In this document: positions 19,413 through 28,347 of the stretch, one piece after another
Layout of the letters: each line of letters opens with the position of its first letter
How positions within the stretch are numbered: the stretch's first letter is position 1
Assembly (NCBI GenBank): GCA_965277735.1
Contig: CBDIDO010000003.1
Location: 2,852,001 to 2,916,000 of the forward strand
Length of the DNA: 64,000 nucleotides
Source of the DNA: RH-AL1 sp965277735
GTDB taxonomy: Bacteria > Pseudomonadota > Alphaproteobacteria > Rhizobiales > Beijerinckiaceae
Direction of reading: 5' to 3'
The notes under the pieces: generated by a model
Told to the model about the DNA's origin: nothing
What the model saw: the letters and a program-made list of their open reading frames with translations, nothing else
The model's database searches: none
Translations under genes and position numbers: made by a program

Positions 19413-19854
19413 GGAACGTGTGTCGCAATCATCAGGCCAGCGCCTTGCGAAGTGAGAAGGTTGCGTTACGACCATTGATGCAACGCTCTACCCGGCGGAA
19501 GACAGGCTCGGCTTTGCGTCGATGGGCCTACGGTGAAATGCGGTGTGCGCTCGCGGCAATACGTGAGATCGCGTAGGCGCCGCCAGCGAGGTCAGGACCA
19601 ATAAAGGACGCACCCAAATGGTCTCGCCTCTCGGAGACGCCTCTATCTACGAGGCCGCGATGTGATTGAAGATTGCCATCGACCTGAACGTGAAAGCGGC
19701 AGGAAGCGCGCTTAATGAGCATTCTGCCTTCGACGTGCGAGGCCGGCTGACAAGTATTCGTGCGCCGACGTCCAAGTCGCACGATGCCGCCTCCCTTAAG
19801 CTTGGATGCAGGCTCGGCGATCTGCGCGACGCCATCAAGGATCGAGGACTTTCG
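19413..19854. promoter_or_regulatory. Divergent intergenic region between the two amide operons
   Basis: 442 bases separate the minus-strand amidase operon from the plus-strand binding-protein operon, so both promoters should lie here. I see no clear sigma-54 (-24/-12) or strong sigma-70 match and no perfect operator palindrome. The plus-strand frame of the binding protein stays open from 19666, but those residues do not resemble a signal peptide and are treated as leader. Confidence 0.5.
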
Positions 19855-20769
19855 ATGTGGAAGACGCGTGGAAATCCGCGGACCTCTATGGCCAGGAGTA
19901 GTGTCAGTCTTGGGGCGCTGGCCATTATCGCGCTCTCGCCAAGAGTTTTATCGCAAACGGCCAATGCGGAAGTTCTCGCGCCGCCGGCGGCGTGCCAGGC
20001 GCTTCAGGCCAAGTATCCGGCCTATAAAGGCAAGACGCTCGTCAACGCGATCAACCCGCACACGCCCGGCTACGAGGCGCTCGATCCCAACGATCCGTCC
20101 AAATATGTCGGCTTCGACATCGATCTCGGCGAGACGATCGGCGCCTGCCTCGGCTTCACCGTCACCTACAAGCCTGTGGCCTTCGCATCGCTGATGACGA
20201 CGATGGCGAGCGGCCAGGCCGACATCGTCATCTCCGACATCTACGCCACGGAGGAACGTGCCAAGGCGGGCGACTTCATCACCTATTCGAAGGTCTTCGA
20301 CGGCGTGCTCGTCGCCAAGGTCAACCCGAAGAAGCTGACCGGCATCAACGAGTCGATGTGCGGCGCGACGGCGGCCGAGAATACCGGATTCGTGGAAGTG
20401 CCTCTGGTGCAGAACCTCGCGCCGGTCTGCAAGGCGGCTGGCAAGCCCGAGCCTGGGCTGCAGCTCTACGACAACAACGCCCAATGCATCCAGGCGATCC
20501 TCGCCGGACGCGCCGACACCTACATCAACGACGTCAACACCGTCGACCAGGCAGTGAAGGCCTATCCCGACAAGCTCAAGAAGGCCACGGCGGTGACGCT
20601 GCCCTATTCGGTCGGCATTGCGGTGCCGCGCGGCAAGCCCGAGTTCCGCGACGCGGTGCAGGCGGCGTTGCTCGAGATCCAGAAAGCAGGCATCGAGACG
20701 ACGCTCCTGAAGAAGTGGGGTCTCGACGCCGGCACCCTCGAAGAGCCGAAGATCATCTCCGTGAAATAG
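19855..20769 (+). CDS. Periplasmic binding protein of a polar-solute ABC transporter (SBP_bac_3)
   Basis: 304 residues. A signal peptide covers about residues 1-40 (hydrophobic SLGALAIIALS, then SQTANA). The mature part has the family-3 binding fold: VGFDIDLGETIGACLGF, TTMASGQADIVISDIYATEERA and RADTYINDVNTVDQAV. It delivers an amino-acid-like or amide solute to the fused permease-ATPase encoded 7 bases downstream. The start at 19855 has a GAGG site about 8 bases upstream. A frameshifted paralogue lies at 28.3-29.3 kb on the other strand. Cysteines in CGATAAENTG..PVC may form a disulfide. Confidence 0.87.
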   Translation: MWKTRGNPRTSMARSSVSLGALAIIALSPRVLSQTANAEVLAPPAACQALQAKYPAYKGKTLVNAINPHTPGYEALDPNDPSKYVGFDIDLGETIGACLGFTVTYKPVAFASLMTTMASGQADIVISDIYATEERAKAGDFITYSKVFDGVLVAKVNPKKLTGINESMCGATAAENTGFVEVPLVQNLAPVCKAAGKPEPGLQLYDNNAQCIQAILAGRADTYINDVNTVDQAVKAYPDKLKKATAVTLPYSVGIAVPRGKPEFRDAVQAALLEIQKAGIETTLLKKWGLDAGTLEEPKIISVK

Positions 20770-20776
20770 CGCGGCG

Positions 20777-22393
20777 ATGGACCTGTTCCTCCACTACCTC
20801 AGCCTGCCTTATCTGCTCAAAGGCATCGACTTCACGTTGATCGTCACGGGGCTCGGGCTGGCGGGCGGGTTCGCGGTGGGGCTGGTCCTGGCGGCGATGC
20901 AGCTGAGCCGCTTCTGGGCGTTGGCGGCGATCGCCCGCACCTACACGGTCGTCTTTCGGGGCACGCCGCTCATCCTGCAGCTCGTCTTCGCCTACGACGC
21001 GCTGCCGCATATCGGCATCAAACTCTCGGCGATCTCCGCCGCAGGCCTGGCGCTGGCGCTGAACGAGGCGCCGTTCATCGCCGAGATCCTGCGCGCCGGA
21101 GTCGTCGGCGTCGACAGAGGCCAGCTCCTGGCCGGCCAGGCCCTCGGCATGACGCCGAACGTGCTGATGCAGCGAGTGATCGCGCCGCAGGCGATCCGCA
21201 CCATGGTGCCGGCCTTCGGCAACGAGGCGGTCAGCGCGCTCAAGAACTCCTCGCTCGCCTCGGTGATCTCGGTCGAGGAACTGACGCTGCGCTCGACGCA
21301 ACTCGCCTCGTCGACCTTCGACTTCTTCTCGATCTTCCTTGCGTCCGGCCTCGTCTACCTCGTGCTGACCGGTGCCATCGCCGTTATCCAGCTTCTCATC
21401 GAGCGCTGGCTCGATCTCGACCGGCCGGCCTCGGAGCACGGCCTCGCACGCCTGCTGCCGTGGGGCCGCACGCGCCTCGTGATCGAGACCGCGGCGGCGC
21501 AGGCGAAGCCGGCGGCCGCCGCCGACCCCGTCGCAGAGGCGATCCGGGCCGGCGTCGGAACCAAGCCCGTCGACAAGGCGCGGCGCGCCGCGACCGTCGC
21601 CGGCAACAATGTCGCGGTGGCCGCCGAGCGCGTCCACAAGCGCTACGGCAGCCAGACCGTCCTGACAGGCGTCGAGCTGACGGTGCGCGTCGGCGAGGTC
21701 GTGGCGCTACTCGGCCCCAGCGGCTCGGGCAAGAGCACGCTGCTGCGCTGCCTCAACCATCTCGAAGGCTGGGATGCGGGGACGATCCGCATCGGCGGCC
21801 GACGCCTGGGCTTCCGCGACGACGGACGCCGGCTCAGCCCGCGCGCACTCGCCAACGAGCGCGCCGAGATCGGCGTCGGCATGGTGTTCCAGCAATTCAA
21901 TCTCTTCAGTCACCTGACGGCGCTCGAGAATGTCGCGGGGCCGCTGCGCTGGGTGCACGGCCTGTCGCGGCTCGACGCCGACCGCCGCGCCCGCGAGCTG
22001 CTCGCGCGCGTCGGTCTCAGCCATCGCGCCGACGCACTGCCGCGGCATATGTCCGGCGGCCAGCAGCAGCGCGTCGCCATCGCGCGGGCGCTGGCGCCGA
22101 ACCCCAGCGTGCTGCTGCTCGACGAGCCGACCTCGGCGCTCGATCCGGAACTCGTCAACGAGGTGCTCGAGGTGATCAAGCGCCTCGCGATCGAGGACGG
22201 CCTCACCATGCTGATCTCGACGCATCAGATCCGCTTCGCCGACGAGGTGGCCGACCGCGTCGTCGTGCTCAGCGGTGGCGCGATCATCGAGGACGGCGCC
22301 GCGCACGAGGTGCTGACCCGCCCGCGCAACCCTATCACGGCGCGCTTCCTGAACGTGATGGGGGCCGACCACGCGCTGCAGGGCGCGACTTAG
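20777..22393 (+). CDS. Fused ABC permease and ATP-binding protein (polar amino acid type)
   Basis: 538 residues in one frame. Residues 1-220 are a HisM/GlnP-type inner-membrane permease with about five segments (RTYTVVFRGTPLILQL, and the EAA loop GQLLAGQALGMTPNVLMQRVIAPQAIRTMVPAFGNE partly shown: EAxxxG-type). A linker rich in Ala/Pro (about 235-280) joins it to a complete ATPase: Walker A LGPSGSGKST, Q-loop VFQQFNLFSHLTALEN, signature MSGGQQQRVAIARAL, Walker B LLLLDEPTSALDPE. Members are usually two separate proteins, so this is a natural fusion of the two. It works with the binding protein just upstream and precedes an acetamidase/formamidase, suggesting amide or amino-acid-amide uptake. 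Confidence 0.88.
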   Translation: MDLFLHYLSLPYLLKGIDFTLIVTGLGLAGGFAVGLVLAAMQLSRFWALAAIARTYTVVFRGTPLILQLVFAYDALPHIGIKLSAISAAGLALALNEAPFIAEILRAGVVGVDRGQLLAGQALGMTPNVLMQRVIAPQAIRTMVPAFGNEAVSALKNSSLASVISVEELTLRSTQLASSTFDFFSIFLASGLVYLVLTGAIAVIQLLIERWLDLDRPASEHGLARLLPWGRTRLVIETAAAQAKPAAAADPVAEAIRAGVGTKPVDKARRAATVAGNNVAVAAERVHKRYGSQTVLTGVELTVRVGEVVALLGPSGSGKSTLLRCLNHLEGWDAGTIRIGGRRLGFRDDGRRLSPRALANERAEIGVGMVFQQFNLFSHLTALENVAGPLRWVHGLSRLDADRRARELLARVGLSHRADALPRHMSGGQQQRVAIARALAPNPSVLLLDEPTSALDPELVNEVLEVIKRLAIEDGLTMLISTHQIRFADEVADRVVVLSGGAIIEDGAAHEVLTRPRNPITARFLNVMGADHALQGAT

Positions 22394-22432
22394 GCTCACC
22401 CGGCCGCGGCAAGAGATCACGAGGTCCCTTCG

Positions 22433-23680
22433 ATGAACCACCACTCGCTTCCCGTCTCGCCGGCTACGGTCCACTGGGGCTATTTCAGCAAAGCGGTCGC
22501 CCCCGCGCTGACCGTGCGTTCGGGCGATCGGGCGACGATCGAGACGCTGACCCATCACGCGGCGGATGATTGGGAGCGGATGATCGCCGGCGATCCCGGC
22601 GCCGAGAGCGTCTTCGCCTGGACGCGGGAGTCCAAGGCTGTGGCCCGCCGCGGCGCCGGGCCGACCGAAGGGCCGTTCGCCCGCGGCTCCGGCGAGGGCA
22701 TCGGCGTGCACCTGCTGACCGGTCCCGTGGCGATCGAAGGCGCCGAGGCCGGCGACATCCTGGAGGTACGCGTGCTCGATGTGCGCCCGCGCCCGAGCTG
22801 CTCGCATTGCTACAGGGGCCGCTGCTTCGGCTCCAACGCCGCCGCCGGCTGGGGCTTCCACTACCACGACCTGATCGAGGACCCGAAGCCGCGCGAGGTC
22901 GTCACCATCTTCGAGCTCGACACAGCGGGCGAGCCCTTCGCCAAGGCGGTCTACAACTACGTCTGGACGCCGCAGACCGACCCTGACGGCATCATCCATC
23001 CGACGATCGATTATCCGGGCGTGCCGGTCGACCACGCGACGATCGTCAAGCGCGAGAACATCCTGCAAAACGTGCGGGTGCCGGCACGGCTACACTTCGG
23101 CACGATGGGCCTGGCGCCGGCCGAAGCCGACTTCGTCTCCAGCATCCCGCCCGGCTACACCGGTGGCAACATCGACGACTGGCGCATCGGCAAGGGCGCG
23201 CGGACGTACTATCCGGTCGCGGTCGACGGCGCCTATTTCTCGGTCGGCGACCCGCACGCGGCGCAGGGCGACAGCGAGCTCGGCGGCACGGCGATCGAGA
23301 CCTCGCTCACCGGCGACTTCGAGTTCATCCTCCACAAGAAGAACGACCTCGGCGGCACGTCGCTCGAAGGCCTCACGCATCCGATGCTCGAGACCGACGG
23401 CCTATGGTCGGTCTACGGCTTCACCTTCCCGAATTATCTCGCCACGCTCGGTGGCGGCACGGACGCCCAGCTCGACGTCGCCAATCACGCGAGCCTCGAC
23501 AAGGCGATGCGCGACGCGTTTCGCAAGCTGCGCCGCTTCCTGATGACCGTCCACAAGATGAGCGAGGACGAGGCCATCGCGCTCATGTCCGTGGCGGCCG
23601 ATTTCGGCGTGACCCAGGTCGTGGACGCCAACTGGGGTGTGCATGGCTCCATCCGCAAGAGCGTCTTCACATGCACCTGA
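22433..23680 (+). CDS. Acetamidase/formamidase family protein
   Basis: 415 residues, longer than the paralogue at 9.2 kb. Cytoplasmic amide hydrolase by family. It starts VHWGYFSKAVAPALTVRSGD, the usual N-terminal strand pattern, and carries the family signature VGDPHAAQGDSELGGTAIE near residues 275-295 and AIALMSVAADFGVTQVVDANWGVHG near the end. A GAGG site lies 9 bases before the ATG. Cysteines in SCSHCYRGRCFG (about 122-133) are not typical of the family and might bind metal. It follows the fused transporter gene and precedes a regulator fused to a domain of the same family, with which it is clearly homologous along its whole length. Confidence 0.86.
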   Translation: MNHHSLPVSPATVHWGYFSKAVAPALTVRSGDRATIETLTHHAADDWERMIAGDPGAESVFAWTRESKAVARRGAGPTEGPFARGSGEGIGVHLLTGPVAIEGAEAGDILEVRVLDVRPRPSCSHCYRGRCFGSNAAAGWGFHYHDLIEDPKPREVVTIFELDTAGEPFAKAVYNYVWTPQTDPDGIIHPTIDYPGVPVDHATIVKRENILQNVRVPARLHFGTMGLAPAEADFVSSIPPGYTGGNIDDWRIGKGARTYYPVAVDGAYFSVGDPHAAQGDSELGGTAIETSLTGDFEFILHKKNDLGGTSLEGLTHPMLETDGLWSVYGFTFPNYLATLGGGTDAQLDVANHASLDKAMRDAFRKLRRFLMTVHKMSEDEAIALMSVAADFGVTQVVDANWGVHGSIRKSVFTCT

Positions 23681-23748
23681 CGCCGCCGAGCGGCGGCGAC
23701 GGCGGGCATGCGGGTTGCTTCGGATCAAGCGTCAGTTCCGAGCCCGTC

Positions 23749-26070
23749 ATGAGCCTGCAGCAGTTCACCAGCGAGTCCTACGTTCAAGACCACCGCTTCG
23801 TGGCCTGGCAGGAGATTCTCGCCGCGCTCGGCCTGCGCTCGGTCAGCCGGCCTCGGCTCCAAGGCGCGCCGGCGATGGCCTCGCTGCGCGGCTCGACCGA
23901 CGATCTCCTCGTCGCGCGCCTCGCTGCCGGCGAGCAGACGCTGGTGTCGAACCCTGCTGCGGCCGATCTGCCGATGCTGCTGCTTCTGGAGGAGCACGCG
24001 GTCCTGCGGACCGAGGAGGGTGCGGCAAGCGCGGAGCCCGGCTCGCTCGTCCTGCTGCCGCGCGGCGGGAGCTGGCAAATCGCCTTTCCGCAGAGCCTGC
24101 GCGTCGTCGCCCTGTCGATCCGCGCCCGCGCGCTGCGAGGGCGGCGGACGGCCCTGCGGCACGACGAGAGTGCGCGTGTCGTCGCGCCCGCGGGGCTCGG
24201 CGCTGTTCTCGCCGCGACGCTGCGCAGTGCCGGTGAAAGCCTCGACCAGGTTACGGAGGCCGATTGGGCCGCCGTCGAGCTGAGCGTGGCGGAGTTGTTT
24301 CTCGCCGCCGCGCTACCGCCCTCGCCAGCCGCCGGCGAGGCCCAGAGTTCAGGGGCCCAGGCGCTGATCGCCAGGCTCTGCCGCACGATCGAACGTCGGC
24401 TCGACGACCCCGAGCTGTCGCCCGCGAGCGTGGCGCAGGCCGAAGGCATCTCGGAGCGCTACCTGCAGAAGCTCTTCGAGGGCACCGGCGACAGCTTCAG
24501 CCATTACGTGCGCGAGCGGCGGCTGCAGCGTACGGCCGCCGATCTCGCCAGCCCCGGCCATGCGGCGCAGACGGTCTCCGAAATCGCCTTCCGCTGCGGC
24601 TTCAACGACGCCGCGCATTTCAGCCGGATGTTCCGGGCCCGCTTCGGCCTGTCGCCGCGCGAATTTCGGCAGCAGGAGACCGACCGCCTCAATGCCGTCG
24701 CCAGCGCGCACGGACAGCGCGGCTGGCCGCAGAACGCGCCGCCGTCCGGGCGAGAGTCCAAGAGCATCGCCGCGGTGCCGATCGACCTCGCCGACCACCG
24801 GGCCCGCAGCCGGCCGCAGCTTGGTCGGCCGACGCGCCACCATCTCGCCGTCGACGCCTCGCGCGTGCACTGGGGCTTCTTCAGCCGCTCGCTGCCGCCG
24901 CAGATCGAGATCGCCTCGGGCGACATCGTCACCGTCGAGACGCTGACGCAGCATGCCTCCGACGATCCCGCGCTGATGATCACAGGCGATTCCGGCGCCG
25001 AGAGCGTGTTCCGTTGGACGCTTGACGAAAAAGGCGTGAGCCGCCGCGGCGCCGGGCCGATGGACGGCTCGATCTACGGTCGCGGCGCCGGCGAAGGTTT
25101 TGGTGTACACATCTGCACCGGACCGATTGCCGTGCGCGGGGCAGAGCCGGGCGACGTTCTCGAGGTCCGCATCCTCGACATCGTGCCGCGCCCCTGCCGC
25201 AACCCCGCCTACGCGGGACGCGTGTTCGGCAGCAGCGTAGCGGCCTGGTGGGGCTACCATTTCGGCGAGCTGCTCAGCGAGCCGAAGCAGCGCGAGGTGG
25301 TGACGATCTACGAGATCGACGCCGACGCCGCCGAGCCGCACGCCCGCGCGCTGCATTCCTTCCGCTGGACGCCGCAGACCGATCCGTTCGGCACCGTGCA
25401 TCGGGTCTACGACTATCCCGGCGTGCCCGTCGACCCCGCGACGATCTCACGGTGCTTGAAACCGCTCGCCGACGTGCGCATCCCGCTGCGCCTGCATTTC
25501 GGCGTGATCGCCGTAGCGCCGAAGGAGGCCGAGCTCGTCGACTCCGTGCCGCCGGCCTATTTCGGCGGCAACCTCGACAATTGGCGGCTCGGCAAGGGCG
25601 CGGCGGTCTATCTGCCCGTCTCGGTACCGGGCGCCCTGCTGTCCATCGGCGATCCGCACGCCGCCCAGGGCGACGGCGAGCTGAGCGGGACCGCCATCGA
25701 ATGCTCGATGACCGGCACGTTCGCGATCACACTGCACAAGCGCGCCGATCTCGACGAGGGCAGGCTCGCCGATCTCACGTCGCCCTTGATCGAGACGGAA
25801 ACGGATTGGGTGCTGACCGGCTTCAGCCATCCCAACTATCTCGCCGAGTTCGGCGCCAAGGGGCGTAGCGAGGTCTATGCGAAATCCTCGCTGGACCTCG
25901 CGATGAAAGATGCCTTCCGCAAGACGCGGCGGTTCCTGATGAGCGCGCGGGGCCTGACGGAAGACGAGGCCGTCGCGCTGATGTCGGCGGCCGTCGATTT
26001 CGGCGTGACGCAGGTCGTCGACGGCAACTGGGGCGTCCACGCCGTGATCAGCAAGAAGCTGTTCGCGTGA
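23749..26070 (+). CDS. AraC-family regulator fused to an acetamidase/formamidase domain
   Basis: About 773 residues in one uninterrupted frame. Residues 1-190: AraC-binding-type ligand domain (FTSESYVQDHRFVAWQE, LVLLPRGGSWQIAFP). Residues 205-310: AraC double helix-turn-helix (SPASVAQAEGISERYLQKLF and VSEIAFRCGFNDAAHFSRMF, then FGLSPREFRQ). After a polar linker of about 55 residues, residues 365-773 are a complete acetamidase/formamidase domain (VHWGFFSRSLPPQIEIASGD; SIGDPHAAQGDGELSGTAIE). The signature of the hydrolase is intact, so it may be catalytic, or serve as an amide sensor. I infer a self-contained regulator of the surrounding amide genes. An ATG at 23671, overlapping the previous gene, is an alternative start. 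Confidence 0.85.
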   Translation: MSLQQFTSESYVQDHRFVAWQEILAALGLRSVSRPRLQGAPAMASLRGSTDDLLVARLAAGEQTLVSNPAAADLPMLLLLEEHAVLRTEEGAASAEPGSLVLLPRGGSWQIAFPQSLRVVALSIRARALRGRRTALRHDESARVVAPAGLGAVLAATLRSAGESLDQVTEADWAAVELSVAELFLAAALPPSPAAGEAQSSGAQALIARLCRTIERRLDDPELSPASVAQAEGISERYLQKLFEGTGDSFSHYVRERRLQRTAADLASPGHAAQTVSEIAFRCGFNDAAHFSRMFRARFGLSPREFRQQETDRLNAVASAHGQRGWPQNAPPSGRESKSIAAVPIDLADHRARSRPQLGRPTRHHLAVDASRVHWGFFSRSLPPQIEIASGDIVTVETLTQHASDDPALMITGDSGAESVFRWTLDEKGVSRRGAGPMDGSIYGRGAGEGFGVHICTGPIAVRGAEPGDVLEVRILDIVPRPCRNPAYAGRVFGSSVAAWWGYHFGELLSEPKQREVVTIYEIDADAAEPHARALHSFRWTPQTDPFGTVHRVYDYPGVPVDPATISRCLKPLADVRIPLRLHFGVIAVAPKEAELVDSVPPAYFGGNLDNWRLGKGAAVYLPVSVPGALLSIGDPHAAQGDGELSGTAIECSMTGTFAITLHKRADLDEGRLADLTSPLIETETDWVLTGFSHPNYLAEFGAKGRSEVYAKSSLDLAMKDAFRKTRRFLMSARGLTEDEAVALMSAAVDFGVTQVVDGNWGVHAVISKKLFA

Positions 26071-26089
26071 GCCGCACGAGAGAGGTCGA

Positions 26090-26482
26090 ATGCAGTTCCA
26101 TATGATCGCGGGCGGCCCGAAGCCGGTCGCGCCCTTCAGCCACGCGGTCGAGACCGACGGCTTCGTCTTCGTCACGGGCCAGATGCCGGATACACCGGCG
26201 ACGCCGGGCGTGCTGCCCAATGGCATCGTGGCGCAGACGCAGGCCGTGATGTCGAACCTGACGACGGTGCTCGCCGGGCTCGGCCTGGGGCTCGAGCACG
26301 TCGTGATGTCGCGCATCTACCTGACCCGCTTCCAGGACGATTACGCCGCGATGAACGAGACCTACCGCAGCTACTGGCCGGCCGACCGTTTGCCTGCCCG
26401 CACCTGCGTCGGCGTGACCGGCCTCGCGTATGATGCTTTGATCGAGATCGACCTCGTCGCGCTGCGTCCGGCGTCGGCGTAA
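26090..26482 (+). CDS. RidA family protein (reactive enamine/imine deaminase-like)
   Basis: 130 residues, the usual family length. Members speed hydrolysis of reactive 2-aminoacrylate-type enamines or act on related small nitrogen compounds. Visible: FSHAVETDGFVFVTGQM at the N-terminus, NLTTVLAGLGLGLEHVV in the middle, and PARTCVGVTGLAYDALIEIDLVA at the end, in which the arginine corresponds to the key RidA arginine. An AGAGAGG site precedes the ATG. It is 19 bases after the AraC-amidase fusion, in the same operon, which fits nitrogen-compound catabolism. Confidence 0.88.
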   Translation: MQFHMIAGGPKPVAPFSHAVETDGFVFVTGQMPDTPATPGVLPNGIVAQTQAVMSNLTTVLAGLGLGLEHVVMSRIYLTRFQDDYAAMNETYRSYWPADRLPARTCVGVTGLAYDALIEIDLVALRPASA

Positions 26483-26509
26483 GCACCTCCAGCAGAAGGC
26501 GACCACGAC

Positions 26510-27271
26510 ATGGACCTTGGACTTCGTGGCGCACGCGCGATCGTCACCGGCGGCACGAAGGGGATCGGCCGCGCCATCGTCGAGACTTTTGCGCGCGAGG
26601 GCGCGGACGTCGCCTTCTGCGCGCGCAATGCGGCGGAGGTTGCCGCGACGCAGGCGGCGCTCCAAGCGATGGGCGTCCGTGCTTTCGGGACGAGCGTCGA
26701 TGTCTCGGAGGGTGCCGCGCTCAAGGCGTGGGCTGCCGCCAGCATCGACACGCTCGGCGGTCTCGATATCGTCGTCTCGAACGTCAGCGCCCTGGCGATC
26801 GGCGCCGACGAGGAAAGTTGGAAGCGCGGCTTCGACATCGACATGCTGGGCGCCGTGCGCCTGGTCGACACCGTGATGCCGGCGCTCGAGGCGAGCAAGA
26901 TGGCGTCGATCGTCACGATCTCCAGTGTGTCCGGCCGAGAGATCGACTTCGCCGCTGTGCCCTATGGCGCACTCAAAGCGGCGCTGATCCACTACACGCA
27001 AGGCCTCGCGCACCAGCTGGCGCCGAAGTCCATCAGGGCCAATTCCGTGTCGCCGGGCAACACCTACTTCGAAGGTGGGGTCTGGAACCAGATCAAGGAC
27101 GGCAATCCCGAGCTCTACAGCAAGGCGATGGCGCTGAACCCGACCGGCCGCATGGGGACGCCGCAGGAGATGGCAAACGCCGTGGTCTTCTTGGCGAGCC
27201 CTGCGGCCAGCTTCATCACCGGCGCGAACCTCGTCGTGGATGGCGCGCTGACCCGCGGCGTCCAGCTCTAG
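26510..27271 (+). CDS. SDR-family oxidoreductase
   Basis: 253 residues, classical short-chain dehydrogenase. NAD(P)-binding TGGTKGIGRAI at residues 12-22, NVSA in the fourth strand, catalytic Ser in ISSVSG and the YxxxK pair in PYGALKAAL, then the SPG turn. It oxidises or reduces an alcohol/carbonyl of unknown identity. An AGAAGG site lies before the ATG. The neighbours suggest processing of a carbon skeleton released from an amide. Confidence 0.88.
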   Translation: MDLGLRGARAIVTGGTKGIGRAIVETFAREGADVAFCARNAAEVAATQAALQAMGVRAFGTSVDVSEGAALKAWAAASIDTLGGLDIVVSNVSALAIGADEESWKRGFDIDMLGAVRLVDTVMPALEASKMASIVTISSVSGREIDFAAVPYGALKAALIHYTQGLAHQLAPKSIRANSVSPGNTYFEGGVWNQIKDGNPELYSKAMALNPTGRMGTPQEMANAVVFLASPAASFITGANLVVDGALTRGVQL

Positions 27272-27312
27272 CCACGTCCCCCGCCGCGAAACCCCTCACG
27301 CGAGCCGCTCTC

Positions 27313-28322
27313 ATGGACAACTATCAGATTTTCGAGTCCAAAGATTTCGCGCTCACGGCCGGCGGTGCCTGCCCAAGGCCCGCCTCGCCTACATGACGCT
27401 CGGCACGAAAACCGCGTCCGGCGACAACGTTGTCCTCATTCCGTCCTGGTACTCGGGCACCCATCGCGAAGCTGCCCTCAACATGGTTGGCGAGGGCCGT
27501 GCGATCGATCCGGCGAAGCACCACGTCGTTTTCACGAACCTGATGAGCAACGGCCTCTCCTCCTCGCCCAGCAACACGCCCGCGCCGAACGAGGCGAGCC
27601 GGTTTCCGCGCGTGAGCCTGTTCGACAACGTGCGCCTGCAGCACGAGATGCTGACCCGGCACCTCGGCGTCGAGCGGCTGAAGCTCGTCGCCGGCTGGTC
27701 GATGGGCGGCTGCCAAGCCTACCAATGGAGCGCGCAATACCCGGACATGATGGAGGCCATCGCGCCGATCTGCTGCTCCGCCAGGACGGCGCATTTCAAC
27801 AAGGTCTTCCTCATCGCGCTGCGTCGCGCGCTCGAACTCGATCCGGCCTTCGCCGACGGCTATTACACGCGACCGCCGGTCCGCGGCCTGAAGGCCTTTG
27901 CCGCGATCTACGCCGGATGGGGATTCACGGAGCCGTTCTTCCGCACCGAGGCGTTCCGCCAGTTCGGTGCCGACTCCAGCGAGAGCTTCGTCGAGCGCTT
28001 CTGGGAGCCGGCGTTCCTGCAGCACGATACCAACGATCTGCTCGGCCTGCTGCGGACCTGGTTTGACGGCGACATCAGCAACGGCCCGGCCTACGGCGGC
28101 GATCTTGCGAAGGCGCTGGGCGCGATCAAGGCGCGTGCCGTCGTCATGCCCGGTGAGCTGGACCGCTACTTCCCGCCGGTCGACAGCCACGAGGAGGTCC
28201 GCCACATGCCGAACGCGGTCTGCCAACCGGTGCCCTCCGACTGGGGACACATGGTGATTTGGAATCCGACGGATCAGCTCTTCATCGACGACGGCTTGCG
28301 AATGGCCCTCGGCGAAAGCTGA
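27313..28322 (+). pseudogene. Alpha/beta hydrolase (homoserine acetyltransferase-like), 5' frameshift
   Basis: Two frames join to one protein of about 335 residues. Frame 1 starts at ATG 27313 (MDNYQIFESKDFALTAGG) and stops after 27 codons; frame 2 carries LPKARLAYMTLGTKTASGDN and continues to 28322. The switch is near 27367-27372, where GCCTGCCC stands for an expected GCCCTGCCC, one C missing. The catalytic set is present downstream: GWSMGG (Ser), Asp in PGELDRYFPP, and His in SDWGHMV. A shorter product could start at ATG 27393 but would lack the first strand. If the missing base is an assembly error the gene is intact. It is the last gene of the plus-strand operon. Confidence 0.75.
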
Positions 28323-28347
28323 TGATCGCGCGAGCGACCCGGCGCGT

